Of a stretch of DNA of 64,000 nucleotides, positions 42,429-53,656 are shown in pieces. The stretch is from Echria macrotheca. Its lineage: Eukaryota; Ascomycota; Sordariomycetes; Sordariales; Schizotheciaceae. The stretch covers positions 1 to 64,000 of the forward strand of contig MU839859.1 in the NCBI GenBank assembly GCA_030411725.1, in the 5' to 3' direction. Under the pieces are notes generated by a model. That model saw only the letters and a program-made list of their open reading frames with translations, ran no database searches and was not told the DNA's origin. The stretch's first letter is position 1. Each line of letters begins with the position of its first letter. The position numbers and the translations under genes are program-made.

Positions 42429-44435
42429 ATGTCGACCGCCAGCTTCTCTTACACCCCATTGCCGCCAGGCGGCCGCACCATCCGCCGCCTTTCCATCCTC
42501 CCTTCCCCGGACTTCGCATCTAGCATCCGCGTATGCCTGCAGGAAATCTCACTTGACAACCACCACCTGCCCCACGCCCTCTCCTATGTCTGGGGCGACG
42601 CGACTGACACCGTCGCGATAGAGATCAGGGAGAATATCGCTGCAAATGCGGACTTCCAAGTCCTCCACGTGACACGGAACTGCGAACAAGCCCTCCGACA
42701 CGTGCGACACGCGACCGAGACGATATATCTTTGGGTTGACGCAATCTGCATTGACCAGAAGAACCTTGCCGAGAAGGGCCAACAGGTCGGGCTTATGGCT
42801 GAGATTTATCGCAAGGCACGCGGGGTTCTCGCTTGGCTTGGGAGTGGTAGTGCTGCCGAAGCTGCTGATGATGTGGACACCGAGCTAAGGATGGCGGTGG
42901 ACTTTCTCAGCGACGCGGCCGCACTGCCTGGTGACGTTTCCTTTCCAACCTTTCGCCAGGCAGTGGTACGAAAGTGGGCGGGGCGATGGTCCACAGTCGT
43001 GGCAGGCCTGAAGCGCATATTCAACCATCCTTGGTGGAACCGGCTGTGGGTGTACCAGGAGATCATCCTCTGCCGGGACGCAACGGTTCTGCTGGGGGGC
43101 GGCCACTCGATCCCCTGGGAGACTATGGTCTTGGCCTCCTGGGTTCTCACGCGTGTCGCCCAGAGCCCGGCGTCCTGGGCGCCACGAGGTAGCTACCCCG
43201 AAGGTGAAGGCGACTATCCGCTCTGGAAAGCTCTGCGATCTGTCGACTTTGTTCTCCCGAGAGTCCGAGCCGCTGATCGGAAGATAGTGCACGACAGTTA
43301 TAACGTTAAAATTCCCGCGCATCTGCTCGACCAGGGAGATATCGAAGCCGTCGAGACTCTGCTCCGTCAGAGGGAAGCCAAGGCGTTGGAGGTCCGGCTG
43401 AGCGTCACACAGCCTCTCAGGTGTTCAGACCCGAGAGATCGAGTATACGCACTCATGGGGACCGTTACGGCCGGCTCCAGCCTTGGCATAGTCCCCGACT
43501 ACACGAAAACTCATCACGAGGTCTACTGGGATTTCGCCACGGCCATGGCGCCCTTTACCTTGGAGTTCCTTTGCTCAGCGGGCATTGGCATCTCGAGCGG
43601 GAGCAATGCCACAGCACCATCACTCACAAGCCCGCAGCAGACCAACATCCCGTCATGGGTTCCAGACTGGTACCTGATCCATTCCGGTCCGTCGCACGCC
43701 GGAAGGCTGCCGGGGGTTTACAACGCCTCGCTGAAAGAGGCTGGCGTAACAGAGGTCCAGAATCTACGTCGGATCCTAAGCGTTCGGGGCCATATTATCG
43801 ACGCCGTCGAGAAACTCCTGCCCAAGCCCTTCGGCGCCGACCATCAAGCTGTCCTAAAGGCGTTCCCTACCTCCTACGCCGACACCGACAGGGATGCAAG
43901 GACGAGGTTCAGGAAAGAGCGGATACGCAATCTTCTAAGGACATGCACCGCAAATGCCGACCTAACGGGACATACGCTCTCCGAGGAAACGGTGTCGACG
44001 TGGATCCGGGGCTCCTTTCTCATGACAGATGCCTACTCCGACAAGGAAGATGGTGACGAAGATGAGGAAGAAGAGGACGATCAAGATGAACACTACGAAA
44101 CTGGCTCGGAGGAAGAGCTGTTTCAAGACTCATCGGATGGCGGCTTTGGCGACTTCCTCGATAGCATGACGGGTTATGGGCAGGCCGTGAAGGCCGCCAG
44201 CGAGGGTCGACGGTTCTTGCGGACTCGAGAGGGGCGCATGGGCCTGGGCCCGGGCGGCGTGGCTGCTGGAGATGTGATCTGCGTCGTTTTCGGGTGCAGC
44301 ACACCGTTGGTCCTGCGACCCGATCCGATGAAAGAGGGGTTCTATCAGTTGGTTGGGGCTTGCTATGTTCAGGGGGTTATGTATGGAGAGGGCGTGAAGG
44401 GGCTGTTGGAACCGAGTACCATTTTGATTTCGTAG
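42429..44435 (+). CDS. HET-domain protein, heterokaryon-incompatibility type (668 aa)
   Basis: Single exon. I start at the ATG at 42429 (STASFSYTPLPPGGRTIRRL); about 125 further codons are open upstream but have no family similarity. The HET domain begins near residue 45 with LPHALSYVWGD and contains YLWVDAICIDQKNLAEKGQQ, MAEIYRKARGVLAWLG, the WWNRLWVYQEIIL block and RDRVYALMGTV. A strongly acidic stretch (DGDEDEEEEDDQDEHYET) lies near residues 540-560, and the C-terminus ends with PGGVAAGDVICVVFGCSTPL, the usual HET-family tail. HET-domain proteins trigger growth arrest or cell death on non-self recognition; the domain has a TIR-like fold. No frameshift or stop, so likely functional. Confidence 0.93.
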   Translation: MSTASFSYTPLPPGGRTIRRLSILPSPDFASSIRVCLQEISLDNHHLPHALSYVWGDATDTVAIEIRENIAANADFQVLHVTRNCEQALRHVRHATETIYLWVDAICIDQKNLAEKGQQVGLMAEIYRKARGVLAWLGSGSAAEAADDVDTELRMAVDFLSDAAALPGDVSFPTFRQAVVRKWAGRWSTVVAGLKRIFNHPWWNRLWVYQEIILCRDATVLLGGGHSIPWETMVLASWVLTRVAQSPASWAPRGSYPEGEGDYPLWKALRSVDFVLPRVRAADRKIVHDSYNVKIPAHLLDQGDIEAVETLLRQREAKALEVRLSVTQPLRCSDPRDRVYALMGTVTAGSSLGIVPDYTKTHHEVYWDFATAMAPFTLEFLCSAGIGISSGSNATAPSLTSPQQTNIPSWVPDWYLIHSGPSHAGRLPGVYNASLKEAGVTEVQNLRRILSVRGHIIDAVEKLLPKPFGADHQAVLKAFPTSYADTDRDARTRFRKERIRNLLRTCTANADLTGHTLSEETVSTWIRGSFLMTDAYSDKEDGDEDEEEEDDQDEHYETGSEEELFQDSSDGGFGDFLDSMTGYGQAVKAASEGRRFLRTREGRMGLGPGGVAAGDVICVVFGCSTPLVLRPDPMKEGFYQLVGACYVQGVMYGEGVKGLLEPSTILIS

Positions 44436-46009
44436 CTGGCTTATTACGAATGCGATCTCATATCGGTGAATACACAAACGCATTCTGAGGTTTTGATGTA
44501 TGTACAAGTACAAATGAACCACCTAGAGGCTGCATAGATAGTTGTTTATCTTACCTACCTATATGAGCAAGTGTTCATCCGTGTTGTTTTACGTGCCTCG
44601 TCGATTTCTCCGAAATCAACCGCCCCATCCACTCCCTGCGTACCTATATCGCCGCTGGATCTTAAGTCTTGTTTGCCATAGATGTTTCGTCGTGACCCAT
44701 GTAAGTGCGGTCAACTGGTCTTCCACGTCTTCCTCGCGTCGACTTCTTCAAACACAGGCGCGGAGTCTGGGTACCTATCACAGCCTGGTTATCTGCGACG
44801 AATCTGGGCACACGAAATTTCCTTTTTAGTTCGTAGCCCTGAGCTGGGGTGAGCTGTATTCGATTTGCCCTGAGATTTGCTCTGATTTATCCCTGGTGAT
44901 CTCATACGCGGCCGCTGCACAGCCTTACAGGCCTGTTTTCATTCCCCCGGGCTATTGTTTTTGGCACTAGTTATCGCGCTTCAGCACCAAACCTTTTCCC
45001 GTGTTCCAACAACTATAAAATTAGGAGAGTATCTCTTTCCACTGTAGCCCCCATACATAACCTCAGCCCAGACAAAGTCACGTATCAACCTAAATCAAAC
45101 ACCTTGACATTTCCTGGCATAACCGTATCGCCTTTAATTAACACCAGCGCGATCGACTTTCCCAGCACCACGACTGCCCCCTGCACCCCAACAAGGTTTT
45201 TTGATATTTGTCTTTTTTCCTTCTTTTTACAATAACAACCTATCCAGGGGAAAATCGTGCGAGGAAAAGGATAGCACTCCTGAACCTTGGCATGCGCATT
45301 TGAAATGTGGATGACAGTTCCTTTCTGTCCCACCAAAACCGATTACCGATTCCCGAACTGATCAGCTTCCCGTTTCCTGAAATGGGTCATGATGCCGAAT
45401 CTGCCCCAGAGCCCAGCGCCGTGGCGGCCGTGGTTTCCCGCTTAAAAAGCGAAGGAGCGGAGACTCAATGCAGAAGACGTACGATGTCAGGATATTCACG
45501 TCGCCGAGAGGCGCAAGGAGGTCCGGACCGATCCAGCGTCGGAATGGCGGATCGCGCGGCTGCAGCTGCCGGATTCGGGCACGCACCCCAGCATTTTCCA
45601 GGTTTCGGTGCTTGCCCTCCGTAGCAGGCCTCGGAGAAACAACTCTCCACCTACGAATTACGCGAAAGTAAGTCCATCATGTAGCACGCTCTAACTTGTT
45701 GTAGTCTGAATCTCTACCTTACGGAAGCTAGCCGAAGCGAGCCGCGAGCGAGGCTCGGCGAGTGTGTGATTGGCGCGGATGCCACCGCAGGTGGGTAGGT
45801 TGTATCATGGACATGGACAGAAGGGGGGATGCGCCGGCGTACTTTTTCCATTCGTAGGTGGTGCCTAGGTATCCGGATGATACTCCGTTACAATCGTCAT
45901 GTAAACAAAAAGCATATAATAGACAAGGCATCCGCACCATCTTGCCGTCGACTACCTGCCCAAAGACTTGTCCGCTTCCACGTGCAACCTTGCTTGGAGA
46001 TCAGCTATC
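44436..46009. other. Intergenic, promoter of the xylanase
   Basis: About 1.57 kb, no supported gene. Frames at 45307-45671 are GC-rich shadows. The segment 44838-44885 contains CCTGAG/GGTGAGC words shared with a repeat near 51.8 kb. The right end is the xylanase promoter; I did not find a TATA box close to the ATG. Confidence 0.5.
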
Positions 46010-47406
46010 ATGTATACCCGTCTTGTGGTGGCCCTCACTGTCGTTCCGGCGGCTGTGCTTGCCCAGTCCCCTCTCTGGGGCCAGTGTGTGTGATCGCCTC
46101 CTCCGATACATATACCATATGCTAACGACCTTTTCACGACAGGTGGCGGGCAAGGCTGGACGGGTCCTACGACCTGCGTTTCTGGCGCAGTATGCCAAAA
46201 GAGCAAGTAAGCAACTCCTCTCTCTCTCGCTCGAGTAGAAACTTGCTTTCCTTCCCCGCGGGTCAATGCTGACAATTCTTCCCCAGTGATTGGTACTCCC
46301 AGTGCGTGCCTGGATCAGGCGGTGGCGCTCCTACCACGACTGCGGGCAGCGGTCCTACTCCTACCAACGGCGGTGGAAGTGGCGGTGGAAGCAGCCTCCA
46401 CGACAAGTTCAAGGCCAGGGGGAAACTCTTCTTCGGGACGGAGATCGACCACTACCATCTCAACAACAACCCGTTGACCACCATTGTCAAGAACAGCTTC
46501 GGACAGGTCACCGCCGAGAACAGCATGAAGTGGGATGCGATTGAACGTGAGTATTCTTCCTTTTTCTTTATTTTTTTTCTCTTTGTTTTATTCTTCCTCT
46601 TGAAAAGGACCAAGTCAGAAGCTAACTTGTGCATCTTCACACTACCTTTAGCGAGCCGCAATCAGTTCACTTTCTCCAACGCCGACGCCGTTGTCAACTT
46701 TGCCCAGGCCAACGGCAAGCTCATCCGCGGCCACACGCTCCTCTGGCACGCGCAGCTGCCACAGTGGGTGCAGAACATCAACGACCGCAACACGCTGACG
46801 CAGGTCATCCAGAACCACGTCACCACCATGGTCACGCGCTACAAGGGCAAGATCGCGCAGTGGGACGTGGTCAACGAGATCTTTGCCGAGGACGGCTCGC
46901 TGCGCGACAGCGTATTCAGCCGCGTGCTCGGCGAGGACTTTGTCGCCATCGCCTTCCGCGCCGCGCGCGCTGCGGACCCGGCCGCCAAGCTTTACATCAA
47001 TGACTACAACCTCGACATTGCCAATTACGCCAAGGTCACGCGCGGCATGGTGGAAAAAGTCAACAAGTGGCTCGCGCAGGGCATCCCCATCGACGGCATC
47101 GGCACGCAGGCCCACCTGGCCGCCCCGGGGGGGTGGAACCCGGCCTCGGGCGTCCCCGCCGCCCTGCGCGCTCTCGCCGCGTCCAACGTCAAGGAGATCG
47201 CCATCACCGAGCTCGACATCTCGGGCGCCTCGGCCAACGACTACCTCACCGTCATGAACGCCTGCCTCCAGGTCCCCAAGTGCGTCTCGATCACCGTCTG
47301 GGGCGTCTCGGACAAGGACAGCTGGCGGTCGAGCGACAACCCGCTTCTCTTTGACCGCAACTACCAGCCCAAGGCCGCCTACAATGCCTTGGTCAATGCC
47401 TTGTAA
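46010..47406 (+). CDS. Secreted endo-1,4-beta-xylanase, CBM1-GH10 (384 aa)
   Basis: Exons 46010-46085, 46143-46206, 46287-46546 and 46652-47406 (introns 57, 80 and 105 bp). Intron 1 splits a Cys codon; only donor GTGTGT at 46086 gives WGQCGGQGWTGPTTC, the CBM1 consensus. Order: signal peptide (TRLVVALTVVPAAVLAQ), N-terminal CBM1 cellulose-binding module (about residues 20-55, ending DWYSQCVPG), Gly/Ser/Thr linker, then GH10. The catalytic acid/base is E209 in WDVVNE and the nucleophile E320 in ITELDI; RGHTLLWHAQLPQWV and TAENSMKWDAIEP are also present. It hydrolyses xylan in plant cell walls. All motifs are intact. Confidence 0.95.
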
Positions 47407-48166
47407 GAGAACAAGAGGTATTGCCGTCATGTGCTGTGTATTGTGGATGCAGTGAAGATTCTGGGGGACAACTTCTGAAGCTGGTTGGGGAAGAGAAGTG
47501 TGGGACGAAGAGGGCGGTATGTAGAAGGAGGGCACCATGTTAACCTAATACGGGGTGACGCTGAGGAGCTCCTGTCGCCAAACAGTTAATGAAAGTCACC
47601 GAAGAAGAGCGATGTGATGAAACACCGCCTTTTGGGGTATAGAACGCAATAGTCTCCACCGAGTTTGATATGGGCGGCTCATATCGGGGGTTACCCCCGT
47701 CAACAGGTCCGTCGGTTCTCTACGTTGCTGGTGCCTAGCGAATAATCGCCTCCCCGGTCGATCATCGATGTCGAGATTACAGAGTCTGTCCTTATGAACA
47801 ACACTGGATCCAGAACCTCCGCAACCCTGGAATCTGCATGAATGTTCCCACACCCTTAAATCGGTCTGCTGTAAGGTCTCTCTTTGCAGCCCGTTTAGTA
47901 ACAGTGTCTGCTAAATTAAAGATCTCTGACCCGAATTTCATACTTTATCTTCACGTGTTTATTGAAAATAGTGATAGGAGGCCGGAGTATTTACAGGAAG
48001 TGCAGGTATAAAACCTAGAGGGCAAAACCTACGTAAGTCTCCAGTGCTCAGACACTAGAATTGCAACTACCTTGCTTATGACTTCGTAGAGCTAAATGCC
48101 ACCCCATCCGAGCCTCTAAGCGGCCCATTTGTTCGCGAACATGCTTGCATCTATCACTTGTCCTGA
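47407..48166. other. Intergenic between convergent genes
   Basis: 3' flanks of the xylanase (plus) and the antiporter (minus). No gene-like frame. Confidence 0.6.
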
Positions 48167-49611
48167 TCACGGTAGAGCAATGCTTCCCCCAGCCGACCTG
48201 TTCTTAATGCTGTAAACCAACTTTCCCACAGGGACGCTGAGTCCATGCACGACCTACTAATGTCAGCATCCCAAGTTTGGATAGAAAGAGTCAGACATAC
48301 CACACTGAAAATGACCAGAAACCAAACAACAACCCTCATGGTGTCCGCCAGACTTCTAAGGCCATCATCTCCATTATCGCCATCAGCCGCCAGCGACTCT
48401 AGAAACTCGAGCCCAATATACAAATAAAAAATAGCTGACACCCCAATCGGCCCAAAATACCCCACAAACAGCGCCTGCCTCAAATCCTCAATCTGTCGGA
48501 CTTTCCCCAGAAGAAAATACACCACCGGAATCCTCCTGGCCCCCAAAACCAACACCCCCAGCACAACCAGCCTCCAAAGAGCCACCGGCCCCTCCACGAA
48601 ACTCTCCCAAGGACACACAGCCCCAAGCCACAGAAACATGGCAACATTCAGCAGCATATCCACCACCGGCTGCACACTATCTCCCAACGTCTCAAGCCGG
48701 AACCAATCATCCCACGTAAACGCGTTGCCCGCGACGAAACACGCTAGGACGTCATCTGTGCCCATGGCGCCGCCCGTACCAATGACGAATAACGCCATCG
48801 CGACAGCCGCGACGAGAAAACTCTCGCGGGTCACGAATTTGTGCGTGGATGCTTGGCGGAGGAGGGCTTTCGCCATGTAGCCTATTGCGAGGCCGTAGAT
48901 GATGCTGAATAGGACTACATAGACGCACGTAGTTCCGATGAAGGAGGTTACGGGTGTTGTCCATTCTTTTTCATCCGAAGACCAGTACTGGATGAGGTAA
49001 AGCGCAGAAAACAAAAAGGGATAGCCCAGTCCATCATTGGCGCCGGATTCCGCCACGACGATGTCGCGTAGGGGCAGCGGGAGGTTTTCATCAGCGAAAT
49101 GGCCCTGGACGATGGCGCTGGAGAGGACGGGGTCGGTGGGAGTTACGCAGGCCGCTATGGCGAGCGCGCTGAGGATGGGGGTGGAGGGGAGGACGAAGAG
49201 AAGGGCCAGGCTGCTGGAGATCCACATGGCTATCATGCCGGGGCCGAGGAGGAGGGAGAGTGATCTCCATTCTTGTAGGAGGTAGCGGCTTGGGAGGTGG
49301 ACGCCTGCGAGGACGAGTTGGACGCCGAGGACGAGGCGGGAGAGATTGAGGGTGGCGGTGTCGACCGCTTGGGATCCGCCGGCGATGGAGGCTGGGTTGA
49401 GGAGGGGGAAGATGCGGGTGCAGGCGGTGCCGGCTAGGAATGAAAGGACTGGCTGGTGTTAGTGTATATACTAGGGAAGAATGAGGGCTGGCAAACGCGA
49501 GTCGGAGAGATAGAACCGCTCTTTTAGGAGGTGTGAGAATAGCCCCGATACAAGAATCCAGGCACCAAGGACAGTAAGGACAAGATTGAAGTCGGTGATG
49601 GCGAGCGTCAT
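48167..49611 (-). CDS. Na+/H+ antiporter, CPA1/Nha1-Sod2 type (449 aa)
   Basis: Exons 49611-49497, 49448-48301 and 48253-48167; introns of 49 and 47 bp. The short N-terminal exon gives LVLTVLGAWILVSGLFSHLL-KERFYLSDS, the family's first helix. The centre has the transport motifs ACVTPTDPVLSSAIVQG and VAESGANDGLGYPFL, plus GGAMGTDDVLACFVAGNAFT. Intron 2 is required to reach VVHGLSVPVGKL, the conserved last helix; the unspliced frame diverges there. These proteins exchange Na+ or K+ for H+ across the plasma membrane for salt and pH tolerance. The protein ends soon after the last helix and lacks the long cytosolic tail of yeast Nha1, a short form known in the family. A MITE lies about 290 bp upstream of its start. 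Confidence 0.92.
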
Positions 49612-49901
49612 GATGCTGTCATGGCTATTTTTGACAACGCAGATGATGCACATGTACTTCGTCAGGGTCCGTCTGAAGCTATCGCTGACATAGAAGTTTG
49701 TTTCTGAGAGAAGGACAGCCATGTAAGAATGTAAAGTTGGAAAGTGAAGCCAAGATCGTACTCGGAGGCCATAGTTGGTTGCCTGTAGTGGAGGTGTGAC
49801 CCCCAACCCGGTGCGCATGCGCCCCCCTCATGTGCCATTACCCCACGCAGGAGGTCAGACGGACAGTACAAGCTCCACCATGGCCTCGGTAATAGCCACT
49901 A
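49612..49901. other. Promoter of the antiporter
   Basis: 290 bp between the antiporter start and the MITE. The frame remains open upstream of the chosen ATG (to 49818), but that extension has no family similarity. No TATA box seen. Confidence 0.5.
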
Positions 49902-50099
49902 CCGCATACACTCGCGAGAATGGGTTTACTCCACTTTTTTTGTGTGGAGCTCGTTCGACCAATGAATCGAGAGAGATCAAGCTGTGTGGCTTGAAAACCC
50001 TTGCGAAAGTGGATTTCTGGGCTTCAAGAGCCCTGCCAAACCAGGGTTTTTGGGTGAGAAAAAAAAGTGGAGTAAACCCATTCTCGCGAGTGTATGCGG
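49902..50099. mobile_element. 198-bp MITE with 40-bp perfect inverted repeats, TA duplication
   Basis: Left end starts CCGCATACACTCGCGAGAAT and the right end is its inverse; the first 40 bases match perfectly. It is flanked by TA at 49900-49901 and 50100-50101. The end sequence resembles that of the element inside the PhzF gene (both CCG-ATA-ACTCG, then TTTACTC at a similar offset), so they look like two members of one TA-inserting family. No coding capacity. Confidence 0.85.
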
Positions 50100-50312
50100 T
50101 AGTCTCCGTTGTGAACGTTACATAATTTAGCGCAGTTTCACTTGTTTTCAATTATTTTTCTCACTGTCGTATCGACTTTGGATCTCTTCAATCCCTGCCT
50201 TTTGAGTCTTGATCGTGGAACTATTGGCAGAACTTTACATTTCGCTATTACACCGTCGTTACCATTTTCCGAGGACGCCGCGGCCCCTCTGTCCGTTGAT
50301 TCGGCCGTGGGA

Positions 50313-50876
50313 GGTGGCAGCTTTGTGTCCGGCCGACGACAAGAACCTCACAATCCACTTCTCCAACGGTACGACCGCTACAGCCAACGTAGTTATTAAC
50401 TGCGACGGCATTAACTTGCACGTATACTAGCTTATCTTGAGTAATTATCCCGAAGCCTACCCGTACTATACGTCTAAGTACTATTACCACGCGCTCGTAC
50501 CAATAGTAAAAGCTATTGCTGCTATCAGCTAGTACAAGTCCACTTACGCGCTTTATATATAACAAATTAAGCGCGTATATTATTACCTATCCCGTGGGGG
50601 GGTAATACCGTGCTTAACGTGTTAGCCGTTATCTTAGATATTAAACTATAGCCGGATAGGTTAAAACGTACGGTGGCTAGGTCGAAGGGGGAGGTTATTA
50701 AGGCGTTTAAGGGGTGGCATCCAACCGTGACAAAAATCGCGGGGCTGATGCCCGAGGTCAGAGACGATGGGGGCAAGTTTGGGAAGGCTATCGAGCCCAT
50801 ATTTTATAAGGTGTGGAATTATGATGTCGAGAGCATGGTTGGGGATGCCGTGGTGAAGCTGGATGCCAAGATTTAG
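50313..50876 (+). pseudogene. Relic of a FAD-dependent monooxygenase, TA-rich mutation
   Basis: From about 50,328 a frame reads DDKNLTIHFSNGTTATANVV then INCDGIN and stops. This matches the second FAD-binding motif of salicylate-hydroxylase-like monooxygenases (VxFADGTxxxADxVIGCDGIxS). Further on, a segment near 50,670-50,780 reads ARSKGEVIKAFKGWHPTVTK then IAGLMPE, also typical of that family's late region. Between them the sequence is full of stops and unusually rich in TA dinucleotides (CTAGCTTATCTTGAGTAATT). The N-terminal Rossmann motif is absent. TA enrichment with many stops is what repeat-induced point mutation leaves, so RIP is plausible but not proven by eye. Confidence 0.6.
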
Positions 50877-51769
50877 GGTGCCCGGGCTTCGATCAGGCGT
50901 TTGAGTGTTTGTCAGCTATGGGCATATTAGATGAGGTGGATAGGATGAAGATGAAATTCAAATGTATTTTTTACTGTCGGGCAAACCGAATGCATCCGTA
51001 GGATGGCGTGGCGAAGGGGAAAAGTCTAAGAGGTAGGTCCTTGATAGAACTTGAAGATTCCCTGCCTATAAATAGGTGGGAGGTTCAACAACACTGACTC
51101 CAGCTTTTCAGCCTTCCGGCAACACTAGTTGCCGATGGCTTCAATCTTCCTGCTGAAAGGGCGATCCAGACAAGCAGTTAACATAGGCAAAGTACACGAA
51201 ATTCATCTTATCTCAGAACCTTGGCACTGGTTAAACTAGGCCTGATGGCGTACGAGCATATCGACGAGGTCGAAGTCCGCGGACCTCATGACCAACCTCA
51301 TCATTTCTCTCGTCTCGGTACCCACCTCAATCGGTGGGCCTTGTCAGAAAGAAAGGGGTTCAGGTGCCCACTGGCATTCCGGTCAGCGAAGCTTATTGAA
51401 TGCGTCGTGGCACTACCTGAACGCCGGTGAGCCTCGGCCACGGTGTTGACGAAGCTGAATCCTACTGAGTGGTCTATAAAGAAGAAGGTTCTGGCTTTTT
51501 CCAGAACCACAAGAAAACAACTTTCTATACGCAAGACAATCAATCCGTTACAACCCACATCATTTCCCCCAAAACCAGAGTGCAGTGTGTCTGACAGTGT
51601 CAGGTAAGCAACGCGGACAAATGCAAGAGGGTGAGACTGTTCATTTTCAAAATGAGGACTAAATTTTGGCTATCTTTATATATGGGACTAAATCTGGGCC
51701 TCCTCGGCTAGAGTTGAAGCATTTTAGCACGCTGCGGTGCAGCGTGCCGAAAATGGTACTTGCCGAAAA
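50877..51769. other. Intergenic, no supported gene
   Basis: About 0.9 kb of plain sequence following the monooxygenase relic; short frames only. Confidence 0.5.
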
Positions 51770-51845
51770 TGGTAACTTAGCCTGAGCAAAGGTGAGCAAG
51801 CCTGAGCAAATCCTGAGCCGGGCCTGAGCTGGGGTGAGCAGTCTC
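51770..51845. repeat. Short direct-repeat cluster (CCTGAGCAAA / GGTGAGCAA words)
   Basis: Four CCTGAG words in about 55 bp (CCTGAGCAAAGG, CCTGAGCAAAT, CCTGAGCCGGG, CCTGAGCTGGGG) alternate with GGTGAGCA. Just left, TGCCGAAAATGGTA occurs twice and CACGCTGCGGTGCAGCGTG forms a near-palindrome. The 17-mer CCTGAGCTGGGGTGAGC at 51823-51839 recurs exactly at 44838-44854. Confidence 0.55.
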
Positions 51846-52701
51846 ACGTGTTCAAGATACGAAAAAGGAAATTTTGTGTACCCAGATTCGTCTCATATAA
51901 CAGCTAATCTCGCCTGTTGTGGCCGCAGCTCATTTCACCTCCCTGGGCTGGAAACAGCGTTGACGGAAGAAGTGTGGTGGAATCGTGGCGTGGGTTGGGA
52001 GAGAGGCCGCTTTGAAATAAGGCGGCAAATCAAAGCCAGGGAATCTCTAGAACTGTGCATGTTGCTCGGCCTCTAGCCCCCTTTCGTATTCTGAGGTTGC
52101 AGCGGACCGCGGATAATTGGCCGGAAGGCGGCAGGGCGGACGTGACAGGCAAACGGGGTTAGCGGGCACAAGATCTCTGCAGCCCTACAGCCCAACAGAA
52201 TTATCCCCGTCAGCACAATTTCCATATCCAGCCAATTATTTGGGAGGGTGTCGCAATTTTCAGGGGTTTTACTTCTGCCCATTCACAGCGTTCCGGGTTT
52301 CCCCAGAAGAACAGGAATGCAGCTTGGTCCTGGAGAAGTTTTCGTCTGGTGTCGAAGACCTCTCGCATCGTCCCGTCTGCACCTTGCATCAGATTCCGTA
52401 TCTTGAGCCGGGAAAGGCGTTCAGCGCTGGGGGGGCCTCACAGCGGACACGCACGGGCTGAAGACCCGTCAGCCAACCATGAACCGCGCATCAACGACCC
52501 TTGAATGATGATAACGTCCAATCTCGTGCCGCCAAGCCGAGGAGGATTCAGAACCCAGCCCCCCCGAGCACCGCAGCGACGATGTAAAAAGAGGGTAGCT
52601 GCAGCCGGACCCAACAATGCCCTCTTCCTTTCTGCTTGCTGACAAGCCCCGCTACTCTATTCCAACCACGAAGTCCGATCGCTGGCCAACGGCCCCCGAC
52701 G
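51846..52701. other. Intergenic, promoter of the Cys-rich membrane protein
   Basis: A 114-codon plus frame at 52117-52461 has no gene features. The right end is the promoter or leader of the next gene. Confidence 0.5.
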
Positions 52702-53656
52702 ATGACGATGACAACAACAGCGATATCACGACTGCTACTCCTTGCAGGACTCGCCAGGCTTGTCGAATCAGCGGCGAGCTGCTACAGGGTTGATGGGAAG
52801 ATCCAAGACTCCAAGTACGCTTGGGTGCCGTGCAATCCAAGCGCGGCCATCAGCCCCTGTTGCAGTAGAGGCGACTTCTGCCTCGACAACGGCTACTGTC
52901 TGGACGCGGGTAGCGTCAACAACGCAATCTCGGTCCAGGGATGCACCGATCCGAGCTGGGGAGGTCCATGCCGGATGACATGCCCGGGATCTATAGGTAT
53001 GCGCCAGTGCGGACAGGACCGCTCCACCAGACCTAGCAGATGGATGGGAAACAGGATTGACTAACACGACTTGTTGCCAACCTTGACCAGACAATCTCGG
53101 GTACATCGGGATATACATCTGTGACGGCGCCAACACCGCTTGCTGCGGCGGCAATTCGTCATGCTGTTCGGGAAGCAACACGTTCCACCTTCCTGTCTTC
53201 ACGAGTCTTGCGCACCCTCTACCCGAATCCACGGCGACGACGTCTTCTTCAACCGGCAGCGCTCCGACATCACCGAGTCAAACAAACCCCCCGTCTTCCG
53301 GCACATCCGACTCCTCCTCATCCTCTTCCTCGACGGCGGCAGTGGCGACAAACTCATCAGACCAGGCACTCAAGGTCGGTCTGGGCGTGGGGCTCTCGCT
53401 CGGTCTGGTGCTTATCGCCGTGGTCGCCTATTTCATATGGGAGCTGCGGAAGCGGGCCAAAGAGGCAGCCGAGGCACGGGCGAAAGCCGAACAGGCCGTT
53501 TTAGCGCAACGGGAGATGGATGAGGCCGCGAAAGCCAAGTCTGGCCAGTATACTACTACTATGCAGTATTACCCCTCAGAGCTCCCAAGTCGCGAGGTGT
53601 TTCAGCTACCTACCGAAATGTCGAGGGAGGAGTTGGACGACTCGCCGACACGATGA
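52702..53656 (+). CDS. Single-pass membrane protein with Cys-rich ectodomain (286 aa)
   Basis: Exons 52702-52996 and 53091-53656 (94-bp intron). A second ATG at 52708 is equally usable. Signal peptide (TAISRLLLLAGLARLVESAA), then a Cys-rich ectodomain (about residues 25-130: CYRVDGK, WVPCNPS, SPCCSRGDFCLDNGYCLD, GCTDPSWGGPCRMTCPG, YICDGANTACCGGNSSCCSG). A Ser/Thr/Pro-rich stalk with a poly-Ser run (SDSSSSSSST) follows, then one membrane helix (about 195-218, VGLGVGLSLGLVLIAVVAYF) and a cytosolic tail rich in Ala/Lys/Glu helices ending in Tyr/Pro motifs. This layout is common in fungal surface sensors (WSC/Mid2-like). The Cys pattern belongs to an uncharacterised family I recognise only by shape. 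Confidence 0.82.

Noticed and set aside
46648..47538. 296-codon minus-strand frame over the xylanase
   Set aside because: Mirror of GC-rich GH10 coding sequence; the plus strand carries both catalytic Glu motifs and consistent introns.
49775..50151. Opposed frames of about 100 codons across the second MITE
   Set aside because: Both read through the inverted repeats of the element and share translated segments because of the palindrome; not genes.
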